Shown piece after piece: positions 1 through 5,049 of a stretch of DNA of 11,273 nucleotides. Both the position numbers and the translations under genes were made by a program. Source of the stretch: Candidatus Hermodarchaeota archaeon (GTDB lineage Archaea > Asgardarchaeota > Hermodarchaeia > Hermodarchaeales > Hermodarchaeaceae). The number at the start of each line of letters is the position of its first letter. Position 1 is the first letter of the stretch. The stretch spans positions 1 to 11,273 of the forward strand of contig JAEOSV010000107.1 of the NCBI GenBank assembly GCA_016840185.1, written 5' to 3'. The notes under the pieces were generated by a model. It was not told where the DNA came from. It worked only from the letters and a program-made list of their open reading frames with translations, and did not search any database.

Positions 1-1
1 G

Positions 2-955
2 TGGGAACACTTTCAGGATACATGGGTATATGATTATAGTGCCAATACCTGGACGAATCGCGCGCCCTCGACCTCACCTCCAGCTACAGGAGGCCATTGC
101 CTAAGCTATGACTGGCAATCATTGCAAACCATCTTCTTCGGCGGTCGTATCAGCGGTGGGGGTGCCACTCTAGTCATGTATCACCAGACTTGGGCCTATG
201 ATTATAATGCCAATACGTGGACCAACCTCACGACAAGCACCCACCCTACTCCTCGCGCCTGGACAGACATGGTCTACGTAGTGGGATCTGATCGCCACAT
301 CATGTTCGGTGGCATCGGTGATTCGGCCGCAGTCTACGATGATACTTGGGAATACAATTACAATACGAATACGTGGACCAATCGAGCACCAACATCTGGT
401 CCACTCCCTCGGTTCGACCATCGCATGGTCTACGATAGTGCCGCTGACAAAGTCATTCTCGTTGGAGGTGCATCTACAGGTGGAATAGTTCGATCCGATG
501 TCTGGGCTTACGACTATGACAGCAATACCTGGACCCAACGCACCTCCTTCCCCACAACCATCGCAGCACATGGACTAGCCTATGATAGCACCATGAACCG
601 CATCATCCTCTTCGGCGGCGCCCACGACTTTGATGAAACCCAAGTCAGCGACGAAACTTGGACCTATAACTACACCACCGACACGTGGACCCAGCTCACT
701 CCTATCAGTCACCCCCCAGCCACCGCTCGTACTCACCTAGTCTACGATTCCCAATCTCAACGGAGTATTCTCTTCAATGGGCGAGGACCCCAACCTGACC
801 CAGTCCCCTTCGGAGAAACCTGGGCCTTCCACCTCTACGACCAACCAAATGGCATTCCCGGCTTCCCACTCGCAGCCATCATCCTCGGACTCACCATCAC
901 TCTTGGAGTCACAATCATCATCCGCAGAAAACACCAATCCACAACCAAATCATAA
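2..955 (+). CDS. Kelch-repeat surface protein with C-terminal membrane anchor, 5' end outside window
   Basis: The frame is open from the left edge of the window, so the gene starts upstream; 317 residues are visible. They contain about five kelch-type blades, each with an FGG-like strand (IFFGG, IMFGG, ILVGG, ILFGG, ILFNG) followed by a D/ETW-x-Y-x-Y-x-x-NTWT motif. The protein should therefore form a beta-propeller, used in many families for binding proteins or glycans. The C-terminus has a GIPGFP motif, a hydrophobic helix of about 20 residues (from codon about 850) and a short RRK-rich tail. This is the arrangement of a secreted protein held in the membrane by its C-terminus, domain outside. 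A TTG at 122 is only an internal codon, because kelch sequence continues upstream of it. Ligand unknown. A stem-loop follows the stop, and the next gene has its own promoter. Confidence 0.9.
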   Translation, partial: WEHFQDTWVYDYSANTWTNRAPSTSPPATGGHCLSYDWQSLQTIFFGGRISGGGATLVMYHQTWAYDYNANTWTNLTTSTHPTPRAWTDMVYVVGSDRHIMFGGIGDSAAVYDDTWEYNYNTNTWTNRAPTSGPLPRFDHRMVYDSAADKVILVGGASTGGIVRSDVWAYDYDSNTWTQRTSFPTTIAAHGLAYDSTMNRIILFGGAHDFDETQVSDETWTYNYTTDTWTQLTPISHPPATARTHLVYDSQSQRSILFNGRGPQPDPVPFGETWAFHLYDQPNGIPGFPLAAIILGLTITLGVTIIIRRKHQSTTKS

Positions 956-980
956 AACCTCAAGAAATTAACCAAACCAC

Positions 981-1016
981 ACGGAGGCATACTGCCTCCG
1001 TCTCCTTTTCTTTCCA
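981..1016 (+). terminator. Stem-loop with pyrimidine tail after the kelch gene
   Basis: ACGGAGGCA and TGCCTCCGT form a perfect 9-bp stem around a 3-base TAC loop (981-1001). A C/T-only tract (CTCCTTTTCTTTCC) follows directly. It lies 25 bases after the kelch stop, which suits an intrinsic terminator. Archaeal termination mainly needs the T-rich tract, so the hairpin may instead define or protect the mRNA 3' end. Confidence 0.65.
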
Positions 1017-1104
1017 CAACACACGTAATATCTTCACACTCCGAAATCCAAGAAAACTAATCATCTACCCCAATCTAAGACAATTACCCTTCGGAGAAAT
1101 TATG

Positions 1105-1114
1105 TTTTATATAT
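1105..1114 (+). promoter_or_regulatory. TATA box of the methyltransferase gene
   Basis: TTTTATATAT matches the archaeal TATA consensus, and an A-rich GAGAAATTA lies upstream where the BRE (TFB recognition element) is expected. Transcription would start about 25 bases downstream, near 1135, giving a leader of roughly 65-70 bases before the ATG at 1204. It is the clearest promoter between the kelch terminator and the methyltransferase. Confidence 0.65.
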
Positions 1115-1116
1115 CG

Positions 1117-1132
1117 GACTACACGTGTAGTC
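1117..1132 (+). promoter_or_regulatory. Perfect 16-bp palindrome, probable operator
   Basis: GACTACACGTGTAGTC is its own reverse complement over all 16 bases. It begins three bases after the TATA box and ends about where transcription should start. A dimeric regulator bound here would block RNA polymerase recruitment, so repression is the simplest reading. The regulator is unknown and no regulator gene is adjacent. An RNA hairpin is less likely, because the palindrome has no loop and lies mostly upstream of the predicted start. Confidence 0.55.
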
Positions 1133-1203
1133 TATTCCATGGCTAGGGTTGAGTTTCACAGTCCCATGTAATCCGCAGGAGATGTTTTTGGAGTTAACCG
1201 AAG

Positions 1204-1983
1204 ATGAAAAGGAAGGATAGAAGGAAAGAACCGGGCAAAGATTCCATGTACCTCAATGGTCGTTTTTATGATTTGGTCATAGAAAGTCAGCAGTACTCGG
1301 ATTCGGGAATCTCGTTTTTCCTAGACCAAGCGAGGAAGAATGGGGACCCCGTGCTAGATTTGGCCTGCGGTACTGGTCGAATTACAATTCCTTTGGCGGA
1401 AGCCGGGTTTTCCGTGGTGGGTCTGGACATCTCTGAGCCCATGTTAAAACACGCACAGGAGAAGGCGAAGAAAAAGGATGTACAGGTGGAATGGGTACAG
1501 GGCGATATGACGCAGTTTGCGCTTAACCGCAAATTCAATCTAATCCTACTGGGTGGCAACACCATTGCTCATCTGGAAACCTTAGAAAGCTTTGAGAACT
1601 GTTTATCGTCAGTACGAGAACATCTGACAGGGAAAGGGCGGTTCATCTTTGGTGTCTTTAACCCGAACCTACATTATTTAACTCGGAATCCTGCCACGCG
1701 ATTTCCTGTCACCGAGTTCGTCGACCCAAATACCAGTGAAAAAGTCATCGTCACTGAAACTTGTGCCTATGATAGTGCACGACAATTGGACCGATTTCGA
1801 CGGTATCACCGTATCGGTGAACAGGAAACCACCTGGGATGTCACCTTCAAGATCTATTTTCCCCAAGAACTCGATGCCCTCCTCAAATACAACGGATTCG
1901 CCATTGAAGCAAAATACGGCAATTACGATCAAAGCCCCTTCGAATCCGCCTCTCGATTTCAGATTGTCGTTTGTCACCTCTAA
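1204..1983 (+). CDS. Class I SAM-dependent methyltransferase, substrate unknown
   Basis: This is a 259-residue Rossmann-fold methyltransferase. Motif I is LDLACGTGR (residues 51-59, binding the SAM methionine part). The acidic residue ending strand 2 is D75 in VVGLDIS (ribose contact). QGDM (99-102) is the adenine-binding acidic motif, and LILLGGNTIAHL is the strand-4 region. Family members of this length and type methylate small molecules or proteins; nothing here fixes the substrate. The chosen ATG has GGAG ten bases upstream (1190-1193). The first 14 residues are very basic and lie outside the fold, so the ATG at 1246 (MYLNGRFYDLV) is a possible alternative start. It has its own TATA box and palindromic operator, so it is probably a separately controlled monocistronic gene. 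Confidence 0.88.
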   Translation: MKRKDRRKEPGKDSMYLNGRFYDLVIESQQYSDSGISFFLDQARKNGDPVLDLACGTGRITIPLAEAGFSVVGLDISEPMLKHAQEKAKKKDVQVEWVQGDMTQFALNRKFNLILLGGNTIAHLETLESFENCLSSVREHLTGKGRFIFGVFNPNLHYLTRNPATRFPVTEFVDPNTSEKVIVTETCAYDSARQLDRFRRYHRIGEQETTWDVTFKIYFPQELDALLKYNGFAIEAKYGNYDQSPFESASRFQIVVCHL

Positions 1984-2229
1984 GGAATTCCGCATTTTGA
2001 AGAAATAAAGCCGTCTACTCCAGCAGATCTGGGGGGAATGGGGAAATTGTGACCAAAAAAGAGCTTAGTGTGACAGTTTTTGGTAGATTTACATGAGAAA
2101 AGAATGAAAAAGTTTAAGGTCGAAGCAGTCTTACTGAGGAGGTCCCACCTCAAGGAATTGGAGTTTCTCTAATATCTACAATAAAGCTAAAAGGTGTCAG
2201 ACGAGTCATCACGGGTAGGTTGCTGAATC
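1984..2229. other. Intergenic region upstream of TBP
   Basis: This 246-base gap has no convincing gene. It holds G-rich and A-rich patches and three weak AT-rich promoter candidates: GTTTAAGG near 2112, CTAATATC near 2169 and ACAATAAAGC near 2178. None is good enough to choose. A 22-codon ATG ORF (2104-2172) is present but unsupported. A short stem, GAGGT-CCC-ACCTC, lies around 2139-2151. Confidence 0.4.
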
Positions 2230-2781
2230 ATGCCACGACGTCCAAAGTTTAAAATTGAGAATGTAGTAGCAAGCGTAGAAGTTGTTGCTACAATCGACCT
2301 TAACCTGTTAGTTCGTAAGCAAAAAGATGCGGAATATAATCCTGAACAGTTTCCAGGGTTGATGCTTCGCATCAAGAACCCGAAAGCCACCATCCTCGTG
2401 TTTAGCAGTGGTAAAATGGTTATCACCGGATTACGCAGTGAGACTGAAGCAGGTGCAGCTGTTGAAAAAGTCGTTGGTAAGATTCGAAAGGCAGGCATCG
2501 TCGTCACCGGTAAGCCCAAAATCACTATACAAAATATTGTAGCTAGTGGTGACCTTCACAGCCGCATCGATCTAGACCTGGCCCAAATGACGCTGGAACG
2601 TTGTCTTTACGAACCCGAAGTTTTTCCCGGACTCATCTACCGGATGAAGACACCAAAGGCGGTTTTTCTCATTTTCAGTAGTGGTCGAATTGTGTGTGCT
2701 GGTACGAATAAAGAATCCATTACGAAGAAGTCCATATACCTTCTTGCAGATCACCTGCGGGAATTAGGACTCATCGAGTAA
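2230..2781 (+). CDS. tbp: TATA-box-binding protein (archaeal general transcription factor TBP)
   Basis: TBP binds the promoter TATA element and, with TFB, recruits RNA polymerase. The 183-residue product has the two imperfect direct repeats of the saddle fold (about 7-90 and 97-181), each with an N-V/I-VAS start, an FPGL-x-x-R-h-K-x-P-K block and an FSSG strand. All four Phe residues expected to kink DNA are present: F41, F58, F132 and F149. There is no N-terminal extension, and the length is normal for archaea. An in-frame TGA at 2224-2226 makes the ATG at 2230 the first possible start. The ribosome-binding site is weak (GGTAGG). It appears to be a single gene with flanking intergenic spaces of 246 and 159 bases. 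This gene is the firmest evidence that the DNA is archaeal. Confidence 0.97.
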   Translation: MPRRPKFKIENVVASVEVVATIDLNLLVRKQKDAEYNPEQFPGLMLRIKNPKATILVFSSGKMVITGLRSETEAGAAVEKVVGKIRKAGIVVTGKPKITIQNIVASGDLHSRIDLDLAQMTLERCLYEPEVFPGLIYRMKTPKAVFLIFSSGRIVCAGTNKESITKKSIYLLADHLRELGLIE

Positions 2782-2923
2782 AAGTGTCCAATTGAAGGTT
2801 AAGTACCAATTCGTGGTGTATTTTCTAATCAGATGAACTACCCACACCTGAAAGCCGGGGTGTTGGCGGTTGTGTACCCAAATAACAAAAAGGGGTGCGT
2901 GAAATGGTGTATAGAACTCGAAT

Positions 2924-2930
2924 AAGGAGA
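2924..2930 (+). promoter_or_regulatory. Ribosome-binding site that fixes the GTG start of the LRR gene
   Basis: AAGGAGA lies 10 bases before the GTG at 2941. The in-frame stop at 2923-2925 leaves no other start codon upstream, so this site decides the start. A 5-bp stem (ACACC/GGTGT, extended by further C-G pairs) at 2841-2866 lies further upstream in the same gap. Confidence 0.65.
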
Positions 2931-2940
2931 CCTTGATTTC

Positions 2941-3777
2941 GTGGAAGATATTATTCTGAGGTATACTACGGCTGACAGAGAAAAAGTACAAGTTCAGATT
3001 CCTCCTGAAAAAACTGATATCGCGTTCTATGGGCGTGATATTGTTGAGTTGGACCTCTCGCCTATCAACCGACGTACCGAAATTGAAGAGCTTGATTTGC
3101 GAAGAAACCAATTGACCAAAATTGATCTTAAACCACTTCAACACTGTCCGAACTTGAAGAACCTGCGGTTAAGCGGGAATAAGTTAACCCAACTCGATCT
3201 GGGTTCGCTTGAGCATTGTCTTCGATTACGGAATCTTGGACTAAGTAATAACCAGTTAGCGGAGATCGATTTAACTGCGTTACAAACATGTACGAAACTC
3301 CGAGAACTTCATCTGTCCGCTAATCAATTACAGAAAATTGATCTTTCCTCCCTTCATCAATGTACAGACCTTCAAGAAGTGCGACTTAATTGGAACGCAC
3401 TTAGAGAAATCGATTTAGCACCTGTTGGGAATTGGAGTCAGCTAGAAGATCTGATTCTGGATCAGAATATGTTACAGGAAATTAATTTGACACCCCTAAA
3501 ACAGTGTACCGACCTTCGAACTCTCAAATTAGGGACAAATCAATTGACCTCCATTGATTTAGAGCCACTTCGAAATTGCCCAAAGTTAGAAATCTTGTAT
3601 TTAGCTGCTAACCCTTTTGAAAAGATTGATTTATCACCACTCTTTTCGTGTCCGGGTTTAGGGCTAATTTCGTTGAATTCAGGTATTGAGTTAGTGGCAA
3701 ACCCGTCACTCAAAGACGCTAAAAACATTCCAGCGGCTATTAAAGATCTAGTAGACAAAATCACTTGGCAGGCGTGA
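2941..3777 (+). CDS. Leucine-rich-repeat protein, nine 24-residue repeats
   Basis: The 278-residue product starts with GTG behind a good ribosome-binding site. After a 33-residue non-repeat N-terminus come nine LRR units of exactly 24 residues (34-249), then a 29-residue C-terminal cap. The unit consensus is L-x-x-I-D-L-x-x-L-x-x-C-x-x-L-x-x-L-x-L-x-x-N-Q. Such repeats form a curved solenoid used for protein binding. No signal peptide, membrane helix or catalytic domain is visible, so it is probably a cytoplasmic adaptor or scaffold. LRR proteins with similar IDL/LDL repeats are common in Asgard genomes. Partner unknown. The regular period, with no insertions, suggests recent expansion or strong structural constraint. 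Convergent genes follow, separated by a hairpin-rich gap. Confidence 0.9.
   Translation: MEDIILRYTTADREKVQVQIPPEKTDIAFYGRDIVELDLSPINRRTEIEELDLRRNQLTKIDLKPLQHCPNLKNLRLSGNKLTQLDLGSLEHCLRLRNLGLSNNQLAEIDLTALQTCTKLRELHLSANQLQKIDLSSLHQCTDLQEVRLNWNALREIDLAPVGNWSQLEDLILDQNMLQEINLTPLKQCTDLRTLKLGTNQLTSIDLEPLRNCPKLEILYLAANPFEKIDLSPLFSCPGLGLISLNSGIELVANPSLKDAKNIPAAIKDLVDKITWQA
3040..3687 (+). repeat. Nine 72-bp tandem coding repeats (LRR units)
   Basis: Units of 24 codons start at residues 34, 58, 82, 106, 130, 154, 178, 202 and 226 with no indels. Unit position 12 is Cys in seven of nine units; it is Arg in unit 1 and Trp in unit 6. At DNA level the copies have diverged, so this is a protein repeat rather than a fresh tandem duplication. 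Confidence 0.85.
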
Positions 3778-3814
3778 ACTACACCACCCTTAAGGAGAGC
3801 TTCCTGCTTCACAG

Positions 3815-3892
3815 TGTCAGCTTTTACTGACAACACCTCAGGCTCTTCCCGAGAATCCCTCGGTATTCAAAAAGACCACTGTCCCTTCAGTG
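3815..3892. terminator. Three consecutive small stem-loops between convergent genes
   Basis: Perfect stems are TGTCAG/CTGACA (3815-3832, 6-base loop), CCGAG/CTCGG (3849-3863, 5-base loop) and CACTG/CAGTG (3877-3892, 6-base loop). They fill the gap between the plus-strand LRR gene and the minus-strand cold-shock group. The position suggests a two-way transcript end zone. No strong T-tract follows in either direction, so termination is inferred only from location. A structured non-coding RNA is an alternative. Confidence 0.35.
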
Positions 3893-3899
3893 TAAAGTT

Positions 3900-4022
3900 C
3901 TAAGAAGCATTGAGATTCCATTCATGTGACGTGTTACACTCAGCACTTGTCCATTCCCAGTCTACCAGTCCAAGTGCATCAGTTTTGTAACCGCAGATAT
4001 AACGGCAACAACTCTCTTCCAA
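3900..4022 (-). CDS. Possible 40-residue Cys/His micro-protein (TTG start) or frameshifted tail of the upstream gene
   Basis: This frame starts at TTG, one base after the TAG of the 58-residue upstream gene (TAG-A-TTG), with a purine-rich GGAAAAGGAAGAA just before it. It encodes C5, C6, C10, C29 and H33, a plausible metal-binding set, plus four Trp residues (22, 24, 35 and a WEW pair). The same frame runs open behind the acidic tail of the upstream gene. A shift in its GAA/AAC-rich end would therefore fuse this segment to it. I do not recognise the family. Amino-acid choice looks protein-like, but an open frame of 40 codons can arise by chance, so confidence is low. Confidence 0.35.
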   Translation of the reverse strand: MEESCCRYICGYKTDALGLVDWEWTSAECNTSHEWNLNAS

Positions 4023-4023
4023 T

Positions 4024-4200
4024 CTATTCTTCCTTTTCCTCGTTCTCGTTTTCGTTTTCTTCAGACCACCCGATATCGGTTCTTTTAATGCGTTCACCGG
4101 AGATTAGCACATATTCGCGGTTCTTGCGAGAGCGTGGTCTACGATGTAGATCCCGCATCACGCGGCCTTCTTGTTTTTCAGTATTTGATTCTTCACTCAT
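4024..4200 (-). CDS. Small 58-residue Arg-rich protein with acidic tail, unknown
   Basis: The ATG at 4200 is preceded by GGAG (4211-4214) ten bases upstream. The product has a polar acidic N-terminus and a strongly basic stretch (residues about 13-28, including RRPRSRKNR). A compact YVLISGERIKRTDIGW segment (30-45) follows, then a 13-residue Glu/Asn/Lys tail. The charge layout resembles small nucleic-acid-binding proteins, but I recognise no family. It lies downstream of csp on the same strand with a 127-base gap, so it may share the csp transcript. A structured inverted repeat lies just before its ribosome-binding site. It may be involved in RNA or ribosome binding under cold stress; that is inference from charge and neighbour only. 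Confidence 0.65.
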   Translation of the reverse strand: MSEESNTEKQEGRVMRDLHRRPRSRKNREYVLISGERIKRTDIGWSEENENENEEKEE

Positions 4201-4231
4201 ATTTTCTCAGCTCCTATAATGTAAAGTGAGC

Positions 4232-4308
4232 ACCAAATCAATCCCCGTTTCCTTTTTCAGCGGATTTTGAAAATCCGATTGAAGTTGGAGCACCGAGATT
4301 GATTTGGT
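4232..4308 (-). repeat. Nested inverted repeat between csp and the 58-residue gene
   Basis: ACCAAATCAATC (4232-4243) and GATTGATTTGGT (4297-4308) are a perfect 12-bp inverted repeat with a 53-base interior. Inside lies a second perfect hairpin, CGGATTT-TGA-AAATCCG (4261-4277). GAGCACC also occurs twice in the same orientation (4228-4234 and 4288-4294). In the minus-strand transcript the outer stem ends about 14 bases before the GGAG of the downstream gene, so it could control that gene, process the mRNA or end csp transcripts. Confidence 0.7.
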
Positions 4309-4327
4309 TGTTGGTTGAATGGGTGAT

Positions 4328-4522
4328 TTATTCAATCGTGACGGTGGTGGCTTTTAGTCCGCGATCGCCTTCTTCGACTTTGAAGCTAACATGATCTCCT
4401 TCTTTGGGGAGTTTTGCTCCTTCAATTTCACTTCCGTGTAAGAAAACGTCGGTGCCAGTTTCACGTTCGATGAAACCATAGTTGCGGTCGGGATTAAACC
4501 ATTTGATAGTTCCTTTTTCCAT
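4328..4522 (-). CDS. csp: CspA-family cold-shock-domain protein
   Basis: This is a 64-residue single cold-shock domain, an OB-fold beta-barrel that binds single-stranded RNA or DNA and melts RNA structure. It begins KGTIKWFN-like (G4-T-I-K-W-F-N). The RNP1 region is R13-N-Y-G-F-I and the RNP2 region is V26-F-L-H; the usual aromatic residues W8, F9, Y15, F17, F27 and H29 are kept. The frame opens at GTG 4531, but that codon is part of the AGGTG ribosome-binding site (4529-4533), six bases before the ATG at 4522. The ATG is therefore the real start. Such proteins are typical of bacteria and occur in only some archaeal lineages, including Asgard. A TATA box and a structured leader precede it. 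It likely acts as a cytoplasmic RNA chaperone. Confidence 0.95.
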   Translation of the reverse strand: MEKGTIKWFNPDRNYGFIERETGTDVFLHGSEIEGAKLPKEGDHVSFKVEEGDRGLKATTVTIE

Positions 4523-4592
4523 TATGTTCACCTCGATTCAGTTGCGTTGAGATGGTGTTATCTCTCAGGGATAGGTGGCTGTGTCACGCAAC
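4523..4592 (-). promoter_or_regulatory. Structured 5' leader of csp with possible ribosome-site sequestration
   Basis: In transcript direction GTTGCGT (4592-4586) can pair with ACGCAAC (4547-4541), enclosing GAGAT-AACACC-ATCTC (4564-4549). A CACCT at 4577-4573 is complementary to the AGGTG ribosome-binding site (4533-4529). The CACCT:AGGTG pairing cannot coexist with the outer stem except as a pseudoknot. This gives two alternative states, as in temperature-responsive csp leaders. The start of transcription is only predicted. Confidence 0.4.
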
Positions 4593-4606
4593 CGTGCTTT
4601 TCCGTA

Positions 4607-4616
4607 GAATATATTT
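4607..4616 (-). promoter_or_regulatory. TATA box of csp
   Basis: On the minus strand the sequence reads AAATATATTC, preceded by CCCTG. A start about 25 bases downstream would lie near 4587, at the beginning of the inverted-repeat arm. The leader would be about 65 bases. Confidence 0.55.
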
Positions 4617-4622
4617 CAGGGG

Positions 4623-4884
4623 AATAGCTTCCTAGCACGATAAGCTAAATCTCGTCAAAAAATCGAAACTAGATCCTATTTGCTAACAAGAAGAGGGAAC
4701 CTCACGTGAGTTTATAGGTGTTGCCCTTTAGCTCCGATGCGAAGAAATTTGTGTTTTATTAGGTTCAGCAAGTAGTTTTTGGCGTGTTATTCGCTGTTGG
4801 GATTTAGTTTCGAAGACATACACGTTATTTCATACAAATAACGTGAAGGATGATTTGTTTTATGTCATAGAATTGGATTATACA
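4623..4884. other. Intergenic region between csp promoter and the B12 operon end
   Basis: About 260 bases with no gene that I can support. It contains a 10-bp palindrome, CTCACGTGAG (4701-4710), followed by TTTATAGG. It also contains a strong inverted repeat (4821-4845), listed separately. Short ATG frames such as the 12-codon one at 4737 look random. Confidence 0.5.
4821..4845. repeat. 9-bp inverted repeat, 3' end hairpin or operator
   Basis: CACGTTATT and AATAACGTG form a perfect stem around a 7-base loop (TCATACA). It lies 40 bases past the end of the minus-strand operon, so it could form the mRNA 3' end. No T-tract follows on the minus strand. The plus strand is followed by T-rich sequence. 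A protein-binding site is equally possible. Confidence 0.5.
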
Positions 4885-5049
4885 CTAATCGTTTGAGTTT
4901 TTAAGACAAGGTTGAAACCAATTGGTGTGTCGGCCAACAGTCATTCGAAATTGGGGAGGCAGACACGCGACACATATATCATCTTTAAGCGGTAACGGAA
5001 GGCCGCATTGACAGCGTTGTTCAGTTCCTGAGTCTAATTCTTCAAGCAA
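4885..5049 (-). CDS. 54-residue zinc-ribbon-like micro-protein coupled to the B12 gene
   Basis: The TTG at 5049 overlaps the last codons and TGA of the upstream gene by 8 bases. A stop just before it leaves no other start. The product has a C13-x-C15-G ... C26-x-x-C29 pair set, with further C48 and H41, which reads as a small zinc ribbon or treble-clef-like knuckle. Translation would depend on ribosomes ending the upstream gene. No separate ribosome-binding site is visible. It may be a small partner subunit of the B12 enzyme. Alternatively, a frameshift separates it from the 581-residue protein and it is really that protein's C-terminal zinc tail. Family not recognised. Confidence 0.55.
   Translation of the reverse strand: MLEELDSGTEQRCQCGLPLPLKDDICVACLPPQFRMTVGRHTNWFQPCLKNSND

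Noticed and set aside
170..571. 133-codon minus-strand ORF within the kelch gene
   Set aside because: Complement of the repetitive kelch codons; the plus frame has clear blades and is open across the whole region.
1182..1220. 12-codon ATG ORF overlapping the methyltransferase start, possible uORF
   Set aside because: The AGGAG runs directly into its ATG with no spacing, so ribosomes would not start there efficiently; no sign of attenuation.
2104..2172. 22-codon ATG ORF upstream of TBP
   Set aside because: No ribosome-binding site or recognisable motif; this length is expected by chance. Kept only as a note in the intergenic entry.
3960..4010. Possible tRNA-like folding near the convergent gap
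   Set aside because: No cloverleaf with acceptor stem, T-loop GTTC and anticodon arm could be formed on either strand.
3926..4219. 97-codon plus-strand ORF rich in Ser and Phe
   Set aside because: It is the antisense of the 58-residue gene's Glu/Asn tail; its low-complexity Ser/Phe content comes from that overlap and it has no ribosome-binding site.
4529..4531. GTG start for csp, three residues longer
   Set aside because: This GTG is part of the AGGTG ribosome-binding site and the normal cold-shock domain begins at the next ATG (4522).
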